Source: Hydrogenophaga sp.
GTDB lineage: Bacteria; Pseudomonadota; Gammaproteobacteria; Burkholderiales; Burkholderiaceae_C
Reading direction: 5' to 3'
DNA: 60,716 nucleotides
Assembly (NCBI RefSeq): GCF_025699295.1
Contig: NZ_JAILWB010000027.1
Span: forward strand, 1 to 60,716
Part shown: one piece after another, positions 1 through 6,860 of the stretch
How the letters are laid out: each line of letters starts with the position of its first letter
Position numbering within the stretch: position 1 is the stretch's first letter
Made by a program: the position numbers and the translations under genes
The notes under the pieces: model-generated
The model's database searches: none
Told to the model about the DNA's origin: nothing
Seen by the model: only the letters and a program-made list of their open reading frames with translations

Positions 1-1740
1 TGGGGGGGGGGGCGCCCTTGCCGCTAGAGAGGCTTCTGGTGCGCGTGCCCCCATCCCTGCCTTCCCCCAGCGGGGGAAGGAGTCAGGCGGGGTCACCGCG
101 CGCCGCGCCTGCAACGGATGTTTCATCGCGTGCAGCAGGTAACGCCCGGTCACCGAGTCGGCGTTCGCCGACAGGTCGTGCACCGAGCCCTGCGCCACCA
201 CGCGGCCACCGCGTTTGCCAGCGCTGGGACCGATGTCGATGATGTGGTCGGCGCGGCGGATCGTGTCCTCGTCGTGCTCCACCACCACCAGCGTATTGCC
301 CTGGTCACCGAGCTTGTGCAGCGCGTTGAGCAGGATGGCGTTGTCGCGCGCGTGCAGGCCGATGGTGGGCTCGTCGAGCACGTAGCACACGCCCTGCAGA
401 TTGCTGCCCAGCTGCGCCGCCAGCCGGATGCGCTGCGCCTCGCCGCCGCTGAGCGTGGGCGCACCCCGGTCAAGCGTGAGGTAGTTCAGGCCGACCTCTT
501 CGAGGAAGGCGAGGCGGCCCTCGATCTCGGGCAGCAGGTCGCGCGCGATGTCGGCTTCGCGCGTGGTGAGCGCCAGGTCGCTCATCAGCCCCTTCACCCA
601 GACACGCACATCGCGCACGGCGAGGCGCGCCACATCGGTGATGCCCACGCCCGCAAACTTCACCGCACGCGCCTGCGCGTTCAGGCGCGTGCCTTCGCAG
701 CTCGGGCAGGCCTCGTCCACGATGTCCTCCACCTCGGGTTCGGCAAAGCTCTGCTCCCGGCCCTTTTCCTTGTCGTCGCGCACCGAATCGTCGAGCACCT
801 TGCGCTGGTCGCGCGAGAGCTTCACGCCGGTGCCCACGCAATCCGGGCACCAGCCGTGCTTGCTGTTGTAGGAGAACAGACGCGGATCCAGCTCGGGGTA
901 GCTGGTGGCGCAGACAGGGCAAGCGCGCGTGGTGGAGAACACCTCCAGCATGCCGAGATCGCGGGTGGACAGGCCATCGGCCAGCGCCTGCGCCAGGCCA
1001 TCGAGCGGTGCGAGCACGTGCACCACGCCCTTGCCGATCTCCAGCGCCTTGTTGAGCTGCTGGCGGAGTGCGGCCTCGTGGTCGGCGCTGACCGCGAAGT
1101 CGGCCACCGGCAGCTCGATGGTGTGCTCCTTGAAGCGGTCGATGCGCGGAAAACCGGTGGTGGGCAGGAACTCGCCGTCCACCCGCAGGTGGGTGTGGCC
1201 GCGCGGTCGCGCCCAGTCGGCCAGCTCGGTGTAGACGCCCTTGCGGTTGACCACCAGCGGTGCCAGCAGGCCGATGTGCCGGCCCTTGTAGCGCGAGAGG
1301 ATGGCGGCGGCGATGCTGTCGGCGCTCTGCGGCATCACCGCCGCACCGTCGTGCACGCAGTGCTGCGTGCCCAGCTTCACGTACAGCAGGCGCAGGAAGT
1401 GCCAGATCTCGGTGGTCGTGCCCACGGTGGACTTGCGGCCACCGCGCGAGAGGCGCTGCTCGATCGCCACCGTGGGCGGAATGCCGTAGACCGCGTCCAC
1501 CTCGGGCCGGCCCGCGGGCTGCACGATGCTGCGGGCATAGGCGTTGAGGCTCTCCAGGTAACGCCGCTGCCCTTCGTTGAACAGGATGTCGAAAGCCAGC
1601 GTGGACTTGCCCGACCCGCTCACGCCCGAGATCACGTTGAACCGGCCGCGCGGGATGTTGACGCTGAGGTTCTTGAGGTTGTGTTCCTTGGCGTTGACGA
1701 TGCGGATGCAGTTCGCTCCCTCCCCCAGGAGGGGAGGGAG
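1..1740 (-). CDS. uvrA: Second half of the tandem UvrA (frame-shifted continuation, cut by the window edge)
   Basis: In the frame whose codons begin at positions divisible by 3, the minus strand reads CIRIVNAKEHNLKNLSVNIPRG from 1710, then GVSGSGKSTLAFDILFNEGQRRYLESLNAYARS, an LSGGEAQRIRLAAQLGSNL signature, DEPTIGLHARDN and VVVEHDEDTI. This is the first ABC module of another UvrA unit. It has no usable start codon after the in-frame TGA at 1741-1743, and it stays open to base 1, so its own second ABC module lies outside the window. I read it as the downstream half of the gene starting at 5042, separated by a one-base shift at the repeat at 1716-1740. The shift may be real decay, a sequencing error in a G/C run, or programmed frameshifting. 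Confidence 0.78.
60..80. repeat. G/C palindrome inside uvrA
   Basis: Arms CCTTCCCCC and GGGGGAAGG flank a 3-base AGC loop and are followed by GAGTCAG. It lies in frame in the second UvrA half and encodes part of DSFPRWGKAG. It is the same family as the elements at 1716 and 3354. Confidence 0.7.
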
Positions 1741-4700
1741 TCAGACACCGCATGCACCTCGCCCATGGCCAGCGCGTACTCGCGCAGCGCCTTGGCGGTG
1801 TGGCTGCTGGCGTGCTCGCGCACCTGCTCAGGCGGGCCTTCGGCGACGATCAGGCCGCCCGCGTCACCCCCCTCGGGGCCGAGGTCGATCAGCCAGTCGG
1901 CCGAGCGGATCACGTCCAGGTTGTGCTCGATCACCACCAGCGAATGGCCGGCGTCGAGCAGCTTGCGCAGCGAGCGCATGAGCTTGGCAATGTCGTCGAA
2001 GTGCAGTCCCGTGGTGGGTTCGTCGAACAGGAACAGCGTGCCCTTGCGCGCCACCGCCTGGCGGCTCGCGCTGCCGGTCTTCGAGGCCTCGGCCAGGAAG
2101 CCCGCGAGCTTGAGGCGCTGCGCCTCGCCGCCCGACAGCGTGGGCACGGGCTGGCCGAGTTTCACGTACTCCAGGCCCACGTCCACGATGGGCTGCAGCA
2201 CGCGGATCACCTCGCGGTCGCCCGCGAACAGGGCCGCGGCCTCGCTCACGGTGAGGTTGAGCACGTCGGCCACATTGAGGTGACGGCCACCGCGTTCGAT
2301 GCGCACTTCCAGGATCTCGGGCCGGTAGCGCTTGCCGTCGCAGTCGGGGCAACGCAGGTAGACATCGGAGAGGAACTGCATCTCCACATGTTCGAAACCC
2401 GAACCGCCGCAGGTGGGGCAACGCCCGTCGCCGCTGTTGAAGCTGAACTTGGCCGGCGTGTAGCTGCGCTGGCGCGCCAGCGGCGCGTCGGCGAACAGCG
2501 CGCGGATCGCGTCCCAGGCGCCGACGTAGCTCACCGGGTTGGAGCGCGCGGTCTTGCCGATGGGCGACTGGTCGACGAACACCACCTCGCTCAGGAAGTC
2601 GGCGCCCAGCAGGCGGTCGTGCGCGCCCGGGCTGTCGGTGGACTTGCCGAAGTGGCGCAGCAGCGCGGGCGCCAGCACGTCCTGGATCAGGCTGGACTTG
2701 CCCGAGCCGGACACGCCGGTGACCACCACCAGGCGCTGCAGCGGGAACTCGACCGAGACGTCCTTCAGGTTGTGCTCGCGCGCGCCCTCGAGGATGAGGC
2801 GCGGCGTGCTGTCGGTCACCGCGCGCTTGAAGCCCATGCCGATGGTCTTGCGCGAGCCGAGGTAGGCGCCGGTGAGCGTGTCGGCCGAGCGGATCGCCTC
2901 GGGCGTGCCGTCGAACACGATCTGCCCGCCGCGCTCGCCGGGGCCCGGGCCCATGTCGATCAGGCGGTCGGCCGCGAGCATCACGGCCGGGTCGTGCTCG
3001 ACCACCACCAGTGTGTTGCCGGCATCACGCAGGCGCAGCATGGCGTCGTTGATGCGCGCCATGTCGCGCGGGTGCAGTCCGATGCTGGGCTCGTCGAGCA
3101 CGAACAGCGTGTTCACCAGCGAAGTGCCGAGCGCGGTCGTGAGGTTGATGCGCTGCACCTCGCCACCGCTGAGCGTGCGGCTCTGGCGGTCCAGCGTGAG
3201 GTAGCCGATACCGACCTCGCAGAGGTAGCGGATACGGGTATTGATCTCGTCGAGCAGGAGTTTGAGGGCCTGCGCCTGGCCAGTGTTCGGCTCCTTCCCC
3301 CCCTGGGGGAAGGTCGGGATGGGGGCTTGTTCGCCAACGAGCCCCCACCCCAGCCCTCCCCCAGCGGGGGAGGGAGCAAGAGAAGCGAAGAACGTGCGCA
3401 GCTTGTCCAGCGACATCAGCATCAGGTCGTGCAGGCACAAACCTGGCAGCGCCTCCAGCTGCGCACGGCTCCATTTCACGCCCTGCGGCAGGTAGCGCTT
3501 CGGCGCTGGCAGCACGGCATCCGCCTGCGCCTTCGTCCCGATGCGCCACAGCAGGCTGTCGGTCTTGAGGCGCGCGCCATTGCAGGTGGGGCACTCGGTG
3601 TAGCTGCGGTACTTGGACAGCAGCACGCGGATGTGCATCTTGTAGGCCTTGCTCTCCAGGTATTCGAAGAAGCGGTCCACCCCGTACCAGTGCTGGTTCC
3701 ACTTGCCGTTCCACTGCGGCGAGCCGTTCTTCACCCAGTGCCGCTGCTCGTCGGTGAGCTTGGCCCAGGGCGTGTCGCGCGGAATGCCGGCGGCCTCGGC
3801 GTGCCGCATCATGTCGTCCTGGCATTCCTTCCAGGCCGGTGTCTGGAACACCTTGATCGCACCGGCGCGCAGCGTGAGCTTGTCGTTCGGAATCACCAGG
3901 CCGTAGTCCACACCAATGACACGCCCGAAACCCCGGCAGGCCTCGCAGGCCCCCACCGCCGAGTTGAACGAAAACATCGACGGCGTGGGCTCGCTGTAGC
4001 GGATATCACTCTCGGGGCAATGCAGCCCGGTCGAGAAACGCCAGATCTCGGGAGCCCCCACGCTCCCCGCTTTGCGTGGTTCGCTGCCCCCCGAGGGGAC
4101 TGATCCGACTTGGGGCGGCCCGGCGTCGGATCGGACAGGCTCGCCGCCCGATTCGAGGGATTCGGGGGATTCGGGGTCAGATTCCGATTTCAGCGCATGC
4201 ACCATCAGCTTGCCGCCACCGCGCTTCAAACCCACCTCGATCGCCTCCATCACGCGCGCGGGCTCGGCGGTGCCGATCCGAAAACGGTCGGCCACGACGT
4301 CGAGCACCTTGATGGACTCCATGGGCGCGGCCTTGGCTTTTGCTGAGCCTTTGCTCTTCGTCCTGTCGTCCCCTGCGGGCGCCGCGCGCTGCACGACGCG
4401 CTCGGCCTGCACCCGCGTGTAGCCGCTGGCGGAAAGCCATTGTTCGATCTCTTCGGGCGTGGTGCTCGCGGGCAGCTCCACGGGAAAGGTCACGACCAGC
4501 CGGGGATCACCCCGCTCCTGCGCACGCTGCTTCAGCTCCAGGTAGATCGACTCGGGCGAGTCGTGCCGGACCAGCGCTGCCGTCTCGCGGTCGAAAAGCT
4601 CGGCGCCGCGCGCGAACAGCAGCTTGAGGTGGTCGTTGAGTTCGGTCATCGTGCCCACCGTGGAGCGCGAGCTGCGCACCGGGTTGGTCTGGTCGATCGC

Positions 4701-5042
4701 GATCGCCGGTGGCACGCCTTCGACCCGGTCCACCGCGGGCTTGTCCATGCGGTCCAGGAACTGGCGCGCGTAGGCGCTGAAGGTCTCCACGTAGCGGCGC
4801 TGGCCTTCGGCGAACAGGGTGTCGAACACCAGGCTGGACTTGCCCGAGCCGCTGGGCCCGGTGACCACGGTGAGCTCGCCCGTGCGGATGTCCAGGTCGA
4901 GGTTCTTCAGGTTGTGCTGGCGCGCACCACGGATGCGGATCAGCCCGGTACCGCCTTCCGTCGGTCGGTCGCGCCCTTGTGCGTCAGACGCGGATGAAAT
5001 GTCGGCCGCGGACATCTCGGCGGGCAGGAAGGCATCGGACAT
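1632..5042 (-). CDS. uvrA: UvrA-like excinuclease ABC subunit, first half of a tandem-duplicated UvrA
   Basis: UvrA is the DNA-damage-sensing ATPase of nucleotide excision repair. This 1136-residue frame carries a whole UvrA unit: Walker A GPSGSGKSS at residues 62-70, an LSGGEVQRI signature near 620, a second Walker A (GVSGSGKSSL) near 775, a CxxC...CxxC zinc module (CPTCGGSGF...CPDC), and LSGGEAQRL near 967. After about residue 1100 it runs out of frame into a spurious tail. The next frame begins a second UvrA unit, so the natural product is probably one protein of roughly 1900 residues, a type known to me from Burkholderiales. ATG 5042 has GGAG 7 bases upstream. Two low-complexity inserts (about residues 288-330 and 555-583) come from palindromic repeats. 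An ordinary uvrA presumably lies elsewhere. Confidence 0.88.
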   Translation of the reverse strand: MSDAFLPAEMSAADISSASDAQGRDRPTEGGTGLIRIRGARQHNLKNLDLDIRTGELTVVTGPSGSGKSSLVFDTLFAEGQRRYVETFSAYARQFLDRMDKPAVDRVEGVPPAIAIDQTNPVRSSRSTVGTMTELNDHLKLLFARGAELFDRETAALVRHDSPESIYLELKQRAQERGDPRLVVTFPVELPASTTPEEIEQWLSASGYTRVQAERVVQRAAPAGDDRTKSKGSAKAKAAPMESIKVLDVVADRFRIGTAEPARVMEAIEVGLKRGGGKLMVHALKSESDPESPESLESGGEPVRSDAGPPQVGSVPSGGSEPRKAGSVGAPEIWRFSTGLHCPESDIRYSEPTPSMFSFNSAVGACEACRGFGRVIGVDYGLVIPNDKLTLRAGAIKVFQTPAWKECQDDMMRHAEAAGIPRDTPWAKLTDEQRHWVKNGSPQWNGKWNQHWYGVDRFFEYLESKAYKMHIRVLLSKYRSYTECPTCNGARLKTDSLLWRIGTKAQADAVLPAPKRYLPQGVKWSRAQLEALPGLCLHDLMLMSLDKLRTFFASLAPSPAGGGLGWGLVGEQAPIPTFPQGGKEPNTGQAQALKLLLDEINTRIRYLCEVGIGYLTLDRQSRTLSGGEVQRINLTTALGTSLVNTLFVLDEPSIGLHPRDMARINDAMLRLRDAGNTLVVVEHDPAVMLAADRLIDMGPGPGERGGQIVFDGTPEAIRSADTLTGAYLGSRKTIGMGFKRAVTDSTPRLILEGAREHNLKDVSVEFPLQRLVVVTGVSGSGKSSLIQDVLAPALLRHFGKSTDSPGAHDRLLGADFLSEVVFVDQSPIGKTARSNPVSYVGAWDAIRALFADAPLARQRSYTPAKFSFNSGDGRCPTCGGSGFEHVEMQFLSDVYLRCPDCDGKRYRPEILEVRIERGGRHLNVADVLNLTVSEAAALFAGDREVIRVLQPIVDVGLEYVKLGQPVPTLSGGEAQRLKLAGFLAEASKTGSASRQAVARKGTLFLFDEPTTGLHFDDIAKLMRSLRKLLDAGHSLVVIEHNLDVIRSADWLIDLGPEGGDAGGLIVAEGPPEQVREHASSHTAKALREYALAMGEVHAVSDSLPSWGRERTASASSTPRNTTSRTSASTSRAAGST
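1716..1740. repeat. G/C palindrome at the uvrA frameshift
   Basis: Arms CTCCCTCCCC and GGGGAGGGAG flank a 5-base loop and are followed by GTCAG, as in the copy at 60-80. It sits in the linker joining the two UvrA units. The reading frame changes within or beside it. Confidence 0.75.
3293..3376. repeat. Double palindromic element carried in frame in uvrA
   Basis: Two hairpins (CCTTCCCC...GGGGAAGG at 3293-3313 and CCCTCCCCC/AGC/GGGGGAGGG at 3354-3374) flank a third short dyad (GGGGGCTTGTTCG...CGAGCCCCC). The whole is translated as a Gly/Pro-rich insert of about 28 residues in the first UvrA half, between LRTFFASL and the helix before the signature motif. Confidence 0.75.
4048..4178. repeat. 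Repeat-derived insert plus 9-base tandem repeats in uvrA
   Basis: The segment contains CCCCCCGAGGGG and a GGATCAG-type dyad (GATCCGACTT...TCGGATCGG), resembling G/C repeats common in Comamonadaceae intergenic DNA. It is followed by three near copies of a 9-base unit (GATTCGGGG) at about 4149-4178. It stays in frame and adds about 45 hydrophilic residues (PESPESLESGG... and SVPSGGSEPRK) just before the conserved FSTGLHCPESD block. Confidence 0.6.
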
Positions 5043-5174
5043 GCAGGGGCTCCAGAGGGGGACGCAAAGATTCTACGGAGCCGTGTGACAAAGCCACCGG
5101 CGCGTACGTCATATCCACAATTTCCGGTCCGCGTCCACTGCATAGACTCAGCCCACCTCCGGAGACACACCCCT

Positions 5175-6302
5175 ATGAAAAAGTTCCATATGCACAAGCA
5201 GATCCTTGCGACCATCGGCCTGTGTGGTCTGCTGCTTGCAGCCCCGGCTTCGGCCCAGTTGCGCATCGGCCAGCCCTCGGGCTTCACCGGTTCGGTGGCG
5301 GCCGGCGTCAAGGAAAACACCGAGGGGGCCAAGCTGTACTTCGATGCCGTCAATGCGCGCGGCGGCATCAACGGGCAGAAGATCGAACTGATCTCGGTGG
5401 ACGACAAGTTCGACCCCAAGGTCACCGTGGAAGTCGCTCGCGAACTGATCACCAGCAAGGGCGTGCTGGCGCTGTTCCTGAACCGCGGCACCCCGCACTC
5501 GCAGGCACTTTTGCCGCTGCTGGCCGAGCACAAGGTGCCGCTGGTGGGGCCGAGCACGGGCGCCATGGTGCTGCACGAGCCGGTGAACCCGTGGGTCTTC
5601 AACGTGCGCGCGACCTACCAGCGAGAGGCCGCCAAGGCGGTCGAGCACCTGGCCAGCATCGGCATCACCCGCATTGCGGTGCTGACGACCGACGATACCT
5701 TCGGCGCCGATGGGGCCGAGGGCGCGCTCAAGGGCTTCGCCGAAGCCCAGCTCAAGCCGGTGCTGCTGGAGAAATTTCCGCGCGACAAGCCCGTGTTCAC
5801 CGAACTGGCCAAGGGCGTGCACGGCAGCAATGCGCAGGCGGTGATGGTGATCGGCTCGGCCGGCAACACCGCCAACGCCGTCAAGGCGATCCGCGCTGCG
5901 GGCTCGCGGGCGCAGGCGGTGACGCTGTCGAACAACGCCTCGGAAGGTTTCATCAAACTGCTGGGTGACCATGCGCGCGGCGTGATCGTCACGCAGGTCT
6001 TCCCCAACGAGCGCTCGGTGGCCTACGGCCTGATCAAGGAAGCGCAGGACCTGGCCAAGGCCAAGGGCATGCCCGGGGTGTCGCCGGCCATGATGGAGGG
6101 CTTCGCCGCCGCCAAGGTGGTGGCCGAAGGCCTGCGCCGCGCCGGCCCCAAGCCCACGCCCGCCGCCTTGCGCGACGCGCTCGAAGGTCTGCGCAACTAC
6201 GATCTGGGCGGGCTGTCGGTGAGCTACAGCCCGACCAACCACACCGGGCTGGATTTCGCCGACCTGTCCATCGTGGACGCGAGCGGCAAGTTCAGGCGGT
6301 AA
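5175..6302 (+). CDS. Branched-chain amino acid ABC transporter substrate-binding protein (LivK-like, orphan)
   Basis: This 375-residue periplasmic binding protein starts at ATG 5175, with GGAG at 5161-5164. The first 28 residues (MKKFHMHKQILATIGLCGLLLAAPASA) form a classic signal peptide with cleavage after ASA. The mature part LRIGQPSGFTGSVAAGVKENTEGAKLYFDAVNARGGINGQKI is typical of the Leu/Ile/Val-binding family (Peripla_BP_6). No permease or ATPase genes lie nearby, so it is an orphan subunit or serves a transporter encoded elsewhere. The ligand cannot be read from sequence; aromatic acids, amides or amino acids are all possible. The gene is divergent from uvrA and convergent with the universal stress gene. 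Confidence 0.9.
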   Translation: MKKFHMHKQILATIGLCGLLLAAPASAQLRIGQPSGFTGSVAAGVKENTEGAKLYFDAVNARGGINGQKIELISVDDKFDPKVTVEVARELITSKGVLALFLNRGTPHSQALLPLLAEHKVPLVGPSTGAMVLHEPVNPWVFNVRATYQREAAKAVEHLASIGITRIAVLTTDDTFGADGAEGALKGFAEAQLKPVLLEKFPRDKPVFTELAKGVHGSNAQAVMVIGSAGNTANAVKAIRAAGSRAQAVTLSNNASEGFIKLLGDHARGVIVTQVFPNERSVAYGLIKEAQDLAKAKGMPGVSPAMMEGFAAAKVVAEGLRRAGPKPTPAALRDALEGLRNYDLGGLSVSYSPTNHTGLDFADLSIVDASGKFRR

Positions 6303-6308
6303 CGCTCC

Positions 6309-6323
6309 GCGCCGAGGGGGCGC
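6309..6323 (+). terminator. Weak terminator-like hairpin between convergent genes
   Basis: GCGCC and GGCGC arms with a 5-base loop, followed by TGTTCTTCTTC, lie just after the binding-protein stop codon. The stem is short. Confidence 0.35.
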
Positions 6324-6332
6324 TGTTCTTCT

Positions 6333-6770
6333 TCACCCTTTCACGATGAGCACCGGCGTCTTCGAGTGCGTGAGCACCTTCTGCGCCACGCTGCCGAGAA
6401 TGAGGGCCTTCACGCCACGGTGACCGTGCGAGCCCATGACGATCAGGTCACAGCCCTCGGCCTCGGCGGTTTCGATGATGCCTTCGTAGACCACGTTGCG
6501 CTCGATGGTGTCCCCCACGCATTCGACGCCGTCGGCCTTGCAGGCCAGGCGCAAGGCGTCCAGCGCCTGGGTGGCCGCGCCCTTGGCTTCGGTCAGGTAG
6601 GCCTGCAGGCCGATGGCCGAGGCGTCACCTATGCCGATATAGGGAAACGGATCGATCACGTTGACACCGACGATCTGCGCGTTCAGGCGCTTGGCGAGCT
6701 GCACCGCGGCGGTGGTGGCCTGGGCCGCGAGCGTGGAACCGTCGGTGGGAACCAGGATTTTCTTGAACAT
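6333..6770 (-). CDS. Universal stress protein UspA family
   Basis: This 145-residue single-domain cytoplasmic Usp starts MFKKILVPTDGSTLAAQA and ends with the ATP-binding pattern GSHGHRGVKALILGSVAQKVL (G-x2-G-x9-GS), then VLIVKG. ATG 6770 is preferred over an in-frame start 18 codons upstream because it has AGGAGAG about 6 bases before it and matches the family N-terminus. It lies downstream of the formate dehydrogenase genes on the same strand, separated by a strong hairpin, so it is probably a separate transcription unit. The precise stress role cannot be inferred. Confidence 0.9.
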   Translation of the reverse strand: MFKKILVPTDGSTLAAQATTAAVQLAKRLNAQIVGVNVIDPFPYIGIGDASAIGLQAYLTEAKGAATQALDALRLACKADGVECVGDTIERNVVYEGIIETAEAEGCDLIVMGSHGHRGVKALILGSVAQKVLTHSKTPVLIVKG

Positions 6771-6791
6771 GGCGACTCTCCTGTGGTGTGG

Positions 6792-6825
6792 GATGAACCT
6801 GCCCCGGCGGGGGCATGGGTTCATC
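6792..6825 (-). terminator. Hairpin after fdsA
   Basis: Outer arms GATGAACC/GGTTCATC and inner arms TGCCCC/GGGGCA form a long stem with a 2-base bulge and a 4-base loop, 35 bases past the fdsA stop. There is no clear T tract, so it may be a weak terminator or an RNA-stability element. Confidence 0.55.
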
Positions 6826-6860
6826 GTAGGCGTCCGGCCTGCCCGCAGGTTTGAGACAGG

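Noticed and set aside
1716..1740. Claim that the palindrome lost a base relative to its family, explaining the uvrA shift
   Set aside because: The copy has the same core length as those at 60-80 and 3354-3374, so a missing base cannot be assigned to it from family comparison alone.
470..1753. 427-codon minus-strand frame within the second UvrA half
   Set aside because: Wrong frame: it reads ELHPHRQRQGTQPQ where the correct frame reads CIRIVNAKEHNLKNL.
118..2283. 721-codon plus-strand open frame opposite uvrA (and a 783-codon one at 1752-4103)
   Set aside because: High-GC antisense shadow: His/Ala/Gly/Arg-rich composition, no domain, and UvrA is unmistakable on the other strand.
5043..5174. 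SOS (LexA) box in front of uvrA
   Set aside because: No CTGT-N8-ACAG-like sequence in the intergenic region; DNA-damage control cannot be claimed.
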